This document shows, one piece after another, positions 41,559-49,790 of a stretch of DNA of 64,000 bases (the stretch's first letter is position 1; every line of letters starts with the position of its first letter). The position numbers and the translations under genes were made by a program. The notes beneath the pieces were generated by a model, which saw only the letters and a list, made by a program, of their open reading frames with translations, searched no databases and was not told where the DNA came from. Origin of the DNA: Rubricoccus sp038746605 (GTDB taxonomy: Bacteria; Bacteroidota; Rhodothermia; Rhodothermales; Rubricoccaceae); the NCBI GenBank assembly GCA_038746605.1, contig JBCDKM010000007.1, positions 1 to 64,000 on the forward strand, read 5' to 3'.

Positions 41559-43745
41559 ATGGAACCGGCGATCGATCCTCTCACGTCCGGCCCTGCGCTC
41601 CCCACCCGTCTCCGTGTCGGTGACTGGCAGGTAGAGCCAATGGCAAACCGCCTGCAGCGGGGGGATGAGGTACGCCGTGTTGAGCCGAAAGTGATGGAGG
41701 TACTCGTGTGCATGGCGCGGCGCCCCGGCGAGACCGTCTCACGCGACGAGTTCATGGCCGACGTTTGGGCGGGAACGATCGTTACAGACGACGTTCTCGC
41801 GCGGTGCATCTCCGAACTTCGGAAGGCTCTCGGCGATAGCGCCCGGTCGCCCGAGTACGTCGAGACCATCCGCAAGCGGGGATATCGGCTGATCGCCCCT
41901 GTGCGTATCTCAGAGGGGCCCACGCAGACGGCGTTTGTCGCCCGGCCTGCGGCATCATCGACGCACGAGGTCCGCCGCGACCAGCTTCGGCAGCGCAAGC
42001 GTGCAGGAACTCTCCGGTGGATCGGCGTCGGGTTGGTGCTGCTTCTCGCCGGGGGCGCGTTTGCGGTTTATCAGTTCCTTGCGGGCGGCGTGCAGCCTCT
42101 CGCCTCCGTTCCGGTCACGAGCCTACCTGGTGTGGAGCGAGACCCCGCCCTCTCACCCGACGGCGAGATGGTCGCGTTCGCCTGGAATGGCGGCGACGGC
42201 GAACGCTTCGATGTGTACGTCCAGCCTGCATCCCTTGACGCGTCTGGCGAGGCGCTCCCACTCACAGGAGGTGACGCGGATTACCACAGCCCCGCTTGGC
42301 ATCCAGACGGCGAGCGGATCGCCTTCGCGCAGTGCCGACCCGAGGGATGCGATCTCTACACAGCCGCCGCTGATGGGTCCGATGAGCCCTCGCTCCTGGC
42401 GACCTTGGACCGGTTCCAAGTCCGCCACCTCGTCTGGAGCCCGGACGGTACGCAGCTAGCCTTCGCGGGGCGCCGAGGCGGCTCTGGTGCCTTCGGTCTC
42501 CATCTCGTCCCGCTCGACGGGGGTGCGGCGCAACGACTCACCGCACCTCCCGCCACCTATCCCGGCGACCTCCACCCCGCCTTCAGCCCCGACGGTGCCC
42601 GCCTCGCGTTCGTCCGCACCCGCCTGGATGGGCAGCAAGACGTCTGCACCGTTCCGGTAGAGGGGGGAACGGTCTCGCTTCATGTCCTGGAGCAGAAGGG
42701 CGTGACGGGCCTGGACTGGAGCACGAACGGCAGCGAGATCGTCTACGCGGCCAACCGCGAGGGAACGGCGGGTCTGTGGCGAGTGGACCTACAGGGGAGC
42801 GATCCGCGCTGGGTCGCCCTCGGGACGGACATCGGCGAGGTCTCCGAGCCGTCTATCGCGGATGGCGCACGGGGGCTTGCCTTCGCGCAGCGGCTCTCTC
42901 GCACTCAGATCGTCGGCGTCTACCGCGATGGGCAGCCCGAGCCTGTCATCTCCTCCACCCGCGAGGACACTCAGCCCCACGTCTCCCCCGATGGGGAGCG
43001 CATCGCGTTCGTCTCCACGCGCTCCGGCGCCCACGAAGTCTGGATCGCGGACCGCAACGGACAGCAGCCGCGCCCAGCGACCAGCTTCGGCGGCCCTCGC
43101 GTGAGCACTCCGCGATGGAGTCCCGACGGTGAGCGCATCGTCCTCGCTGCGAGAACGAGCGACACCGGTGCTAACCTCTTTGTTATCGAACCCAGCGGTG
43201 AGGTGCGTCCACTGACCGACGCTCCCGGTGACGAGGTGGCGCCCTCCTGGAGCCGCGACGGCGAGTGGATCTACTTCGCGTCGCCTCGCGCTCGCAACGG
43301 CATGTGGCAGATCTACCGGATGCCTGCTGCGGGTGGCGATGCTCAGGTTATCACGCGCTACGGCGGCGTCGCTGCGATGGAAGCGTCGGACGGGGCTCTC
43401 CTCGTCGTCCGTCCCGATCTCAAGGGGCTGTACCGCCTTCCGCCCGGGCCCGACGGCCTCGCGCGAGACAACGGCGTGACCCGCCTCCGTGCCGGTCTCG
43501 CGCCAGCCGACTGGGCCAACTGGATGGTGGACGGTGCGTGGGTCTATGTCTTGGAGCGCCGCGTGGATGGGACGGCGCTCATCGTGCGCGTCGAGACGGG
43601 GCGCAACGAGCGCGAGACGCTCGCGACGCTCTCCAACATCCCGGATCAGCCTGGACTGGCGGTCATCCCCGGTGGCGAGCGTGTCTTCGTGACGCAGGTG
43701 GAGCGCGGCGATAGCGACATCGCCTTCGTCCCAGACTTCCAGTAG
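41559..43745 (+). CDS. Membrane-spanning winged-HTH regulator with WD40-like/TolB beta-propeller
   Basis: Predicted 728 residues. OmpR/PhoB-type wHTH about 20-115 (LRVGDWQVEPMANRLQRGDEVRRVEPKVMEVLVCMARRPGETVSRDEFM, VYVETIRKRGYRLIAPV-like end), one membrane helix about 152-175 (WIGVGLVLLLAGGAFAVYQFL), then a periplasmic propeller with many PD40 motifs (SPDGEMVAFAW, HPDGERIAFAQ, SPDGTQLAFAG, SPDGARLAFVR, SPDGERIAFVS). This is a ToxR/CadC-like one-component architecture with a sensor propeller. Target genes are unknown. ATG 41559 is chosen because the upstream 15 codons are not family-like. Confidence 0.8.
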   Translation: MEPAIDPLTSGPALPTRLRVGDWQVEPMANRLQRGDEVRRVEPKVMEVLVCMARRPGETVSRDEFMADVWAGTIVTDDVLARCISELRKALGDSARSPEYVETIRKRGYRLIAPVRISEGPTQTAFVARPAASSTHEVRRDQLRQRKRAGTLRWIGVGLVLLLAGGAFAVYQFLAGGVQPLASVPVTSLPGVERDPALSPDGEMVAFAWNGGDGERFDVYVQPASLDASGEALPLTGGDADYHSPAWHPDGERIAFAQCRPEGCDLYTAAADGSDEPSLLATLDRFQVRHLVWSPDGTQLAFAGRRGGSGAFGLHLVPLDGGAAQRLTAPPATYPGDLHPAFSPDGARLAFVRTRLDGQQDVCTVPVEGGTVSLHVLEQKGVTGLDWSTNGSEIVYAANREGTAGLWRVDLQGSDPRWVALGTDIGEVSEPSIADGARGLAFAQRLSRTQIVGVYRDGQPEPVISSTREDTQPHVSPDGERIAFVSTRSGAHEVWIADRNGQQPRPATSFGGPRVSTPRWSPDGERIVLAARTSDTGANLFVIEPSGEVRPLTDAPGDEVAPSWSRDGEWIYFASPRARNGMWQIYRMPAAGGDAQVITRYGGVAAMEASDGALLVVRPDLKGLYRLPPGPDGLARDNGVTRLRAGLAPADWANWMVDGAWVYVLERRVDGTALIVRVETGRNERETLATLSNIPDQPGLAVIPGGERVFVTQVERGDSDIAFVPDFQ

Positions 43746-43764
43746 GCCCCAGCGACCGATGAGG

Positions 43765-43792
43765 GGGCCCGCCTCGGTCCCGAGGCGGGCCC
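43765..43792 (+). repeat. GCCTCGG palindrome with extended 13-bp stem (centre TC), terminator-like
   Basis: The 20-nt palindrome (43769-43788) is extended by GGGC/GCCC to a 13-bp stem and is followed by TGTCGTTTCTTGT. It lies 20 nt after the propeller gene stop and is the copy that looks most like a terminator. Confidence 0.75.
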
Positions 43793-43855
43793 TGTCGTTT
43801 CTTGTCTCCTCGCAGCCGCGTCTCTTGCGATGCCCTCACCCGACGCCCCCTCCAC

Positions 43856-43957
43856 GTGATTGAGTTTGGCTCCACGCTCTGGTTTGTCGCGATGCTCCTC
43901 GCCGGGCTGGTCGTCGGCGTCGTGATCGCCATCGCGATGAAGGCGCGCGAGAAGTGA
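43856..43957 (+). CDS. 33-residue single-pass membrane peptide before moaA
   Basis: GTG 43856 encodes MIEFGSTLWFVAMLLAGLVV followed by a short Ile/Ala segment and basic KAREK: one membrane helix with a positive cytoplasmic end. The stop overlaps the moaA GTG by 4 nt (GTGA), the same coupling seen in other operons here, which argues that it is real. Function unknown. Confidence 0.55.
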   Translation: MIEFGSTLWFVAMLLAGLVVGVVIAIAMKAREK

Positions 43958-44988
43958 GCCCGGCGCTCATCGACTCTCTCGGGCGGCGGCACACCACGCT
44001 ACGCCTCTCCATCGCCGAGCGTTGCACGTTGCGCTGCACGTACTGCATGCCCGCCGAAGGGCTGGACTGGACCCCCAATCGTCTCCTCCTCACCACCGAG
44101 GAGATCGCCCGCCTCGGCGCGCTCTTCGTGGGTCTCGGCGTGGAGACGGTGCGCCTGACCGGCGGCGAGCCGCTCGTCCGCCCCGATGCTGCCGAGGTCG
44201 CTCGGCGCATCTCCGCCCTCGGCGTGCGCCGCCTCGCGATCACAACCAACGGCCTCGCGCTGACAGAGAAACTCCCGGACCTCCGCGAGGCGGGTCTGAC
44301 GGCCGTCACCGTCTCGCTGGACACCCTCCGGCCCGATCGATTCCGCGCGATGACCCGTCGCGAGGGGCTAGATCGCGTTCTCGCCTCACTCCACGCTGCG
44401 GTGGATCACGGCTACGCCATCGGGACGGCGCGTCCGCTCAAGCTCAACGCCGTCGTCCTTCGCGGACAGAACGAGGACGAGGTGGCGGATCTCGCCGCCC
44501 TCGCGTTGGAACTTCCCATCGAGGTCCGGTTCATCGAGTGGATGCCGTTCGCGGGGCTCGGCTGGGACCGTGGGGCGCTTGTGCCGTGGACCGAGACGCG
44601 TGCTGCCATCGAGGCGGTGCACGGGCCTCTGGTGCCGCGCGAAGACGCCTCGGACGCGACGGCTCGCACCTTCCATTTTTCTCGCGAGGCGCCGGGCCGG
44701 GTCGGCTTCATCGCGAGCCTGTCAGCGCCGTTCTGCCACGGCTGCTCCCGCCTCCGCGTCACCGCCGACGGCGCGCTCAAGGTCTGCCTCTTCGGCTCTG
44801 CCGAGGTCTCCCTCCGCGACGCCATGCGCGCAGGTGCCACCGATGAGGACCTGCACGATCTGATCGCGGCGGCTGTCGCGAGGAAGAAGCCTGCCCATGA
44901 CGGCCAGACCGTCACGGCTCCCTCCGGCCTCGACGCGCTCGCGGAGGCGTCCGAGAACAACCGCGCGATGATCGCGATTGGGGGATAG
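43954..44988 (+). CDS. moaA: GTP 3',8-cyclase MoaA
   Basis: Predicted 344-residue radical-SAM enzyme. Radical-SAM cluster CTLRCTYC (Cys24, 28, 31), VRLTGGEPLVRPD, TTNGLAL, VSLDTLRPDRFRAMTRR, FIEWMPF, and the C-terminal second cluster FCHGCSRLRVTADGALKVCLFG. With MoaC it converts GTP to cyclic pyranopterin monophosphate, the first step of molybdenum cofactor synthesis. The usual C-terminal GG is present (AIGG). Start GTG 43954 overlaps the small membrane peptide; MoaC follows after 183 nt. Confidence 0.95.
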   Translation: MSPALIDSLGRRHTTLRLSIAERCTLRCTYCMPAEGLDWTPNRLLLTTEEIARLGALFVGLGVETVRLTGGEPLVRPDAAEVARRISALGVRRLAITTNGLALTEKLPDLREAGLTAVTVSLDTLRPDRFRAMTRREGLDRVLASLHAAVDHGYAIGTARPLKLNAVVLRGQNEDEVADLAALALELPIEVRFIEWMPFAGLGWDRGALVPWTETRAAIEAVHGPLVPREDASDATARTFHFSREAPGRVGFIASLSAPFCHGCSRLRVTADGALKVCLFGSAEVSLRDAMRAGATDEDLHDLIAAAVARKKPAHDGQTVTAPSGLDALAEASENNRAMIAIGG

Positions 44989-45065
44989 GAAGAAGGCAGT
45001 CTCCGAACAGATCACGCTCGGCCAGCGGCAGCTCGGGGCGAACACTATCCGAACCCCGACTTGGT

Positions 45066-45085
45066 CCGCCTCGGCACCGAGGCGG
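45066..45085. repeat. GCCTCGG palindrome, short-loop copy (centre CA)
   Basis: Perfect copy 78 nt after the moaA stop and upstream of moaC. Confidence 0.85.
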
Positions 45086-45171
45086 GCAGGATCGAGGCGC
45101 GCGTCTCGTCAACAGCCAGAACCCCGAACGACCAGACCCGGTATCTTGACGCTGATCGCTTTCCCCACACA

Positions 45172-45678
45172 ATGACCGACCTCGACACGCCCCCGTTTGC
45201 CTCTGGGCTCAGCCACATCGACGAGCACGGCCGCGCTCGGATGGTCGACGTATCGACCAAGTCCGCGACCGCACGTACGGCCGTTGCGACGGGGTCCGTC
45301 CACCTCGGCGCCGAGGCCTTCGCGGCCGTCCGGGACCAGCAGGTCCAGAAGGGCGACGTGCTGACAGTCGCGCAGATCGCGGGCGTGCTCGGCGCGAAGC
45401 AGGCCAGCCGTCTGCTCCCGCTCTGCCACGACGTGCTTCTGCAGAACGTCGAGATCGAGTTCGAGTTAAACGAGGACCAGCGGTCCGTCGAGATCCGCGC
45501 GATCACCAAGACCGAAGGCCCGACGGGTGTCGAGATGGAAGCCCTCACCGCCGTCTCCATCGCCGCGCTCACGGTCTACGACATGTGCAAGTCGCTCTCG
45601 AAAGAGATCGAGATCGCGGGCGTTCGGCTTCTCGCCAAGACCGGCGGACGTAGCGGCGATTACCGCCGCACCAACTAG
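45172..45678 (+). CDS. moaC: Cyclic pyranopterin monophosphate synthase MoaC
   Basis: Predicted 168 residues. LSHIDEHGRARMVDVSTKSATARTAVATG, AQIAGVLGAKQASRLLPLCHDVLL and VEMEALTAVSIAALTVYDMCK are family blocks, with the LCH and MEALTAVS catalytic surroundings. It acts after MoaA. ATG 45172 matches the family start; the upstream frame is a palindrome read-through. Also in a probable unit with floA, 29 nt downstream. Confidence 0.95.
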   Translation: MTDLDTPPFASGLSHIDEHGRARMVDVSTKSATARTAVATGSVHLGAEAFAAVRDQQVQKGDVLTVAQIAGVLGAKQASRLLPLCHDVLLQNVEIEFELNEDQRSVEIRAITKTEGPTGVEMEALTAVSIAALTVYDMCKSLSKEIEIAGVRLLAKTGGRSGDYRRTN

Positions 45679-45707
45679 ACTTTCCGGGCCTCGGGCCCTT
45701 TCCCCTC

Positions 45708-46676
45708 ATGGACGCACTCATCGGCAGCGGCGCTCTCATCATCATCCTCGGGATTGCCCTGGGGGCCATCCTCCTGATCTACTTCGTGCCGCTCGGGCTC
45801 TGGATCTCCGCGATCACCGCGGGCGTCAAGGTCAAGATCTCCGAACTGATCGGCATGCGGCTCCGCAAAGTGCCGCCGCCCGCCATCGTGCGGCCGCTCA
45901 TCACTGCACGCAAAGCGGGCATCCCAGCGACCGCCAACATGCTGGAGACGCACTTCCTGGCGCAGGGCAACGTTCGCCAGGTGGTCAACGCGCTCATCTC
46001 CGCGGACAAGGCCAACATCGACCTCTCTTTCGAGCAGGCCACCGCCATCGACCTCGCGGGCCGCGACGTGTTCGAGGCCGTCCAGGTCTCGGTCAACCCG
46101 AAGGTCATCGAGACGCCGCCGATCTCGGCCATCGCGAAGGACGGTATCCAGGTCCGCGCCATCGCGCGCGTTACGGTTCGCGCCAACATCGAGCGGCTCG
46201 TCGGTGGCGCGGGTGAGGAGACGATCATCGCTCGTGTCGGCGAGGGCATCGTGAGCACCATCGGTTCCTCGGCCACGCACGCGCAGGTGCTGGAGAACCC
46301 GGATCTGATCTCCAAGACGGTTCTCGCGAAGGGTCTCGACAGCGGCACCGCATTCGACATCCTCTCCATCGACATCGCCGACGTGGACGTGGGCGAGAAC
46401 ATCGGCGCGAAGCTGCAGACGGACCAAGCCGAGGCCGACCTGCGGGTGGCACGTGCCAAGGCGGAGGAGCGCCGCGCTGCGGCCGTCGCCGCCGAGCAGG
46501 AGCAGCGCGCCAACCTCGTCGCGGCCGAGGCCGAGATCCCCAAGGCCATGGCCGCCGCCTTCCGCGATGGCAACCTCGGGATCATGGACTACTATCAGAT
46601 CCGCAACGTGGAGGCGGACACGCGCATGCGCGACGCCATCGGCGGAGGCGACCCGGGCACGGAGAGCCAGTCGTAA
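45708..46676 (+). CDS. floA: Flotillin-like protein FloA (SPFH domain)
   Basis: Predicted 322 residues. One N-terminal membrane hairpin (LIIILGIALGAILLIYFVPLGLWISA), the SPFH domain about 40-215 with FloA-specific VKVKISELIGMRLRKVPP and VSVNPKVIETPPISAIAKDGIQVRAIARVTVRANIERLVGGAGEETIIARVGEGIV, then a long Ala/Glu coiled coil (AEADLRVARAKAEERRAAAVAAEQEQ). It scaffolds membrane microdomains. The next gene starts 2 nt after its stop. Confidence 0.92.
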   Translation: MDALIGSGALIIILGIALGAILLIYFVPLGLWISAITAGVKVKISELIGMRLRKVPPPAIVRPLITARKAGIPATANMLETHFLAQGNVRQVVNALISADKANIDLSFEQATAIDLAGRDVFEAVQVSVNPKVIETPPISAIAKDGIQVRAIARVTVRANIERLVGGAGEETIIARVGEGIVSTIGSSATHAQVLENPDLISKTVLAKGLDSGTAFDILSIDIADVDVGENIGAKLQTDQAEADLRVARAKAEERRAAAVAAEQEQRANLVAAEAEIPKAMAAAFRDGNLGIMDYYQIRNVEADTRMRDAIGGGDPGTESQS

Positions 46677-46678
46677 GC

Positions 46679-47932
46679 GTGCGCCGATCCCGACGGCTGA
46701 TCTGCTTCGTCCTCGCCGCGCTCGTGGTGTCGCTCACGGCCAGCGCGCAGGACGGGGCGGACCTCCCGTCGCCGTGGGCCCTGTTCCAGGAGCAAGAAGG
46801 CGACGGCCCGCTCTCGGCATACGCCCGAGGCCTCGCCGAAGAAGATCGGTACCGCGCGTCGGCGCAGCGCGGCGGGTACTACCAGATGCTCGCGCAGCAG
46901 AGTGCCCGCCTCGGGGCGCACGCCGCCGCCCTCGCGCAGTGGGACGCTGCGATGGGGCGCCGGGCCGATAGCGTCGGCGTCCTCCCGGAGGGCGCGGTCG
47001 CCGCGGACGCGGCCGAGTACGTCGCCGAGCGTGCCGAGGCGGAGCAGGTCGTCATGGTCAACGAGGCCCACCACGACGCCGCCACGCGTCTCCTCACGCT
47101 CCGCCTCCTGCCGCTGCTCTACGAGCGGGGCTATCGCTATTTCGCGGCGGAGACGTTCACGCCGTTCGTGACCGAGGCCAGCGCGCGAGGCTACCCGGTG
47201 GCCTCGGACGGCCACTACGTGGACGAGCCCGTGTTCGGCGCTCTCGTCCGCGAGGCGGTCCGCCTCGGCTACACCCTCGTGCCGTACGAGATCGAGGAGG
47301 AGGACCAGGTGGAGAGTGACTCGCTCAACCGCCAGCAACGGCGCGATCTCACGCAAGCGCAGCATCTCACAGCGCGGATCTTCGCAGACGACCCCGAGGC
47401 GAAGGTGCTCGTCCACGCCGGGTTCGGCCATATCGTGGAGGAGATCACCGGCTTCTACCCGATGGTCGTTTACTTCCGCGAGATCACCGGCATCGACCCG
47501 CTGACGGTGGACCAGACCGCCCTCGCGGCGAGGAGCGAGCCCGGCTACGACCACCCGGTCCGCCGGGCGGCGGAGGCCCTCGGCGCGATGGAGGACCGCC
47601 CAGCCATTCTGCTCCGCGCGGACGGCCAGCCTGTCGCGGTGCCTGGCCGTGCGGTGGACCTCCGAGTGCTCGCGCCCCGCACCGAGCGCCCGTCGCTTCT
47701 CGCGTTCGGCCCGCCCCACGCGACGGCCGAGGTGCCCGCCGCGTGCGACAGTGGGCTCTGCCTCGCCGAGGTCTACGTCCCGGAGGAGCCGCCGGGCGTT
47801 CCGCTGGACCGGTTTGTCCCCGCGGCGAGCGGTCCCGTCCGCGTCGTCTTCCGCGAGGGCGCACGAGTACGCGTTCTCTCCGGCGAGACCGGCGCCGTCC
47901 TCTCCGACGATCCCCTCTCCCCTGATGAGTAG
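46679..47932 (+). CDS. Secreted ChaN/EreA-like fold protein of unknown activity
   Basis: Predicted 417 residues: signal peptide 1-23 (TASAQ), then helical repeats, then a domain starting VVMVNEAHHDAATRLLTLRLLPLLYERGYRYFAAETF, with an NExHH motif and a matching later HAGFGHIVEEI. This recalls erythromycin-esterase/ChaN-type proteins whose Glu/His pairs bind heme or catalyse hydrolysis. The assignment to that clan is tentative. GTG 46679 lies 2 nt after floA; the following gene overlaps the end by 8 nt. Confidence 0.6.
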   Translation: MRRSRRLICFVLAALVVSLTASAQDGADLPSPWALFQEQEGDGPLSAYARGLAEEDRYRASAQRGGYYQMLAQQSARLGAHAAALAQWDAAMGRRADSVGVLPEGAVAADAAEYVAERAEAEQVVMVNEAHHDAATRLLTLRLLPLLYERGYRYFAAETFTPFVTEASARGYPVASDGHYVDEPVFGALVREAVRLGYTLVPYEIEEEDQVESDSLNRQQRRDLTQAQHLTARIFADDPEAKVLVHAGFGHIVEEITGFYPMVVYFREITGIDPLTVDQTALAARSEPGYDHPVRRAAEALGAMEDRPAILLRADGQPVAVPGRAVDLRVLAPRTERPSLLAFGPPHATAEVPAACDSGLCLAEVYVPEEPPGVPLDRFVPAASGPVRVVFREGARVRVLSGETGAVLSDDPLSPDE

Positions 47933-48482
47933 CGCCGACCCCACGGCTCTCGCGGCCCGCGTGTCCGCCTTCGCCAGCGCCGCCGCGCTCTCCACCACGC
48001 AGGACCTCGTGCGCCTCACGCTTCCCGCCCTGGGACCGGAGGCCACACCGGAGACCGTCGCGGAGGAGACGCTCGTGCTCGTCTCGACCGTCACGGCCCG
48101 CGCGGCTGAGGTCGGCCTGAAAGCCACCGAGGCGGTCCAGGCCGTGGGCGCTGCTCTGGCAGAGCTTCCGTTTCTCTACCACGACTTCCTGCTCGGCGCC
48201 GAGATGGTCGCGAGCGGTGCCGAGGGCGACGTGGAACCCGATCAGAGCGTCTACCAGCGTCTCTCGCGAAAGGCAGACTTTTACGGTGCCCACCTCCCTC
48301 CGGGCCGCTTCCCGGGGCCGCGTGCGCTCTCGGACAAGCTCCCGCTCTGGATGGGCCGCGTCTCGCCGCCCGGCCTCCCCACCACGCCTGACCAACGCCT
48401 CGGAGACCTCGGATTGGCCGACGTGCTCGCCGCGCACGCTCGCCTCGTGATGGCGTTCGCGCAGCAGGCCGCAGGCGCCTAG
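47925..48482 (+). CDS. Hypothetical cytoplasmic protein
   Basis: Predicted 185 residues, Ala/Leu-rich, mostly helical, no signal peptide or membrane helix. No family recognised. ATG 47925 overlaps the upstream stop by 8 nt, supporting co-transcription with floA and the NExHH protein. The conserved-looking FLYHDFLLGAEMV and YQRLSRKADFYGAHLPPGRFPGP are its only distinctive parts. Confidence 0.55.
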   Translation: MSSADPTALAARVSAFASAAALSTTQDLVRLTLPALGPEATPETVAEETLVLVSTVTARAAEVGLKATEAVQAVGAALAELPFLYHDFLLGAEMVASGAEGDVEPDQSVYQRLSRKADFYGAHLPPGRFPGPRALSDKLPLWMGRVSPPGLPTTPDQRLGDLGLADVLAAHARLVMAFAQQAAGA

Positions 48483-48488
48483 CCCCCT

Positions 48489-48508
48489 CCGCCTCGGTGC
48501 CGAGGCGG
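48489..48508. repeat. GCCTCGG palindrome, short-loop copy (centre TG)
   Basis: Perfect copy 7 nt after one stop and 11 nt before the next ATG. Confidence 0.85.
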
Positions 48509-48518
48509 GCTGACCCGC

Positions 48519-49718
48519 ATGCGAAACTCAGACGCTCCGAAGCGCCGCCTGTGGCTCCGCGTGCTCGGATGGATCACCCTCGCGCTGGCGCTCCTCGTGG
48601 CCGCACTCACCGTGGAGGCCTGGCCCGCGCTGGGCGCCCAGGCCGAGGGTGAGCGGCTGGCTCGCGTGCAGCAATCGCCGCAGTACCGCGAGGGCGCGTT
48701 CCAGAACCTCCTGCCCCAGCAGAGCACGGGAGCGTCGGTCTCGGTGGTCTGGGAGTTCTTTACGGACCGGACGCCCTACAAAGTGCCGGAGGCCCCACTG
48801 CCGACCCTCGCGAGAACGGCCGCGAACTTCGCCTCGCCGCGCGACTCCCTTCGCATCACGTGGTTCGGTCACTCGTCGGTCCTCGTCGAGTTGGATTCCG
48901 CGCGGGTCTTGATCGACCCGGTCTGGGGCGAACGCGTCTCGCCGTCGCGATTCATCGGCAGCCGCCGGTTCGCGCCGCCCATGATTCCGCTGGATGACCT
49001 CCCACCGATCGACGCCGTCCTGATCTCGCACGACCACTACGACCACCTCGACATGCCGACCGTCCACCGCCTGGCTGGTACGGTCTCGATGTGGGTCGTT
49101 CCCCTCGGCCTCGGGGCGCACCTGGAGCACTGGGGCGTGCCGCCCGCGCGGATTACGGAGCTGGACTGGTGGGAGACCGCCGAGGTGGGCGGCCTCACGC
49201 TCGTCAGCACACCCGCGCGCCACTTCTCGGGCCGCTTCCTGACGGATGCCGACGCGACGCTCTGGAGCGGGTTCGCCATCCTCGGCCGCGACCAGCGCGT
49301 CTGGTACTCCGGCGACACCGCGCTCACGCCGGAATTCGCGGAGGTCGGCGCGCGCTACGGACCGTTCGACGTGACCCTCGTGGAGTCCGGTGCGTACGAT
49401 GCTGCCTGGAGCGACGTGCACCTCGGGCCGGAGCAGGCCGTGGCGGCCCACCGGATGGTGCGCGGCCAGCTGCTGGTGCCCATCCATTGGGCCATGTTCA
49501 ACCTCGCGATTCATAGCTGGGTAGAGCCTGCCGAGCGCGTCCTCGCGGCGGCCGAGCCGCTGGGCATTCCCGTGGCCGTCCCGAGGCCGGGCGAGAGTCT
49601 CACGCCGCAAGCCTACCCGACGCAGCGGTGGTGGCCGGAGCGGCCCTGGAGGACCGCTACTGAAGCGCCCGCGATCTCCACCAGCCTGCCGGACTCGGTG
49701 CTCGCCCTCGTGCCCTGA
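48519..49718 (+). CDS. Metallo-beta-lactamase-fold hydrolase, NAPE-PLD/UlaG-like
   Basis: Predicted 399 residues. One N-terminal membrane anchor, then ITWFGHSSVLVEL, LISHDHYDHLD (HxHxDH), TPARHFSGR, WYSGDTAL, and VPIHWAMFNLAIHSW, the blocks of N-acyl-phosphatidylethanolamine phospholipase-D-type MBL proteins. Probably hydrolyses a phospholipid or related ester at the membrane. The trailing C-terminal region is Pro/Thr-rich. Confidence 0.85.
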   Translation: MRNSDAPKRRLWLRVLGWITLALALLVAALTVEAWPALGAQAEGERLARVQQSPQYREGAFQNLLPQQSTGASVSVVWEFFTDRTPYKVPEAPLPTLARTAANFASPRDSLRITWFGHSSVLVELDSARVLIDPVWGERVSPSRFIGSRRFAPPMIPLDDLPPIDAVLISHDHYDHLDMPTVHRLAGTVSMWVVPLGLGAHLEHWGVPPARITELDWWETAEVGGLTLVSTPARHFSGRFLTDADATLWSGFAILGRDQRVWYSGDTALTPEFAEVGARYGPFDVTLVESGAYDAAWSDVHLGPEQAVAAHRMVRGQLLVPIHWAMFNLAIHSWVEPAERVLAAAEPLGIPVAVPRPGESLTPQAYPTQRWWPERPWRTATEAPAISTSLPDSVLALVP

Positions 49719-49733
49719 TGTCGTGGAGCACCT

Positions 49734-49767
49734 CCGCCTCGGGATGCCCGCGGAGGTCCCGAGGCGG
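49734..49767. repeat. GCCTCGG palindrome, long-loop copy (16-nt spacer)
   Basis: Arms perfect, spacer with CCCGCG at positions 5-10. 15 nt after the MBL gene stop, between convergent genes. Confidence 0.8.
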
Positions 49768-49790
49768 AGGCACCCGGCTACCGGACCCAG

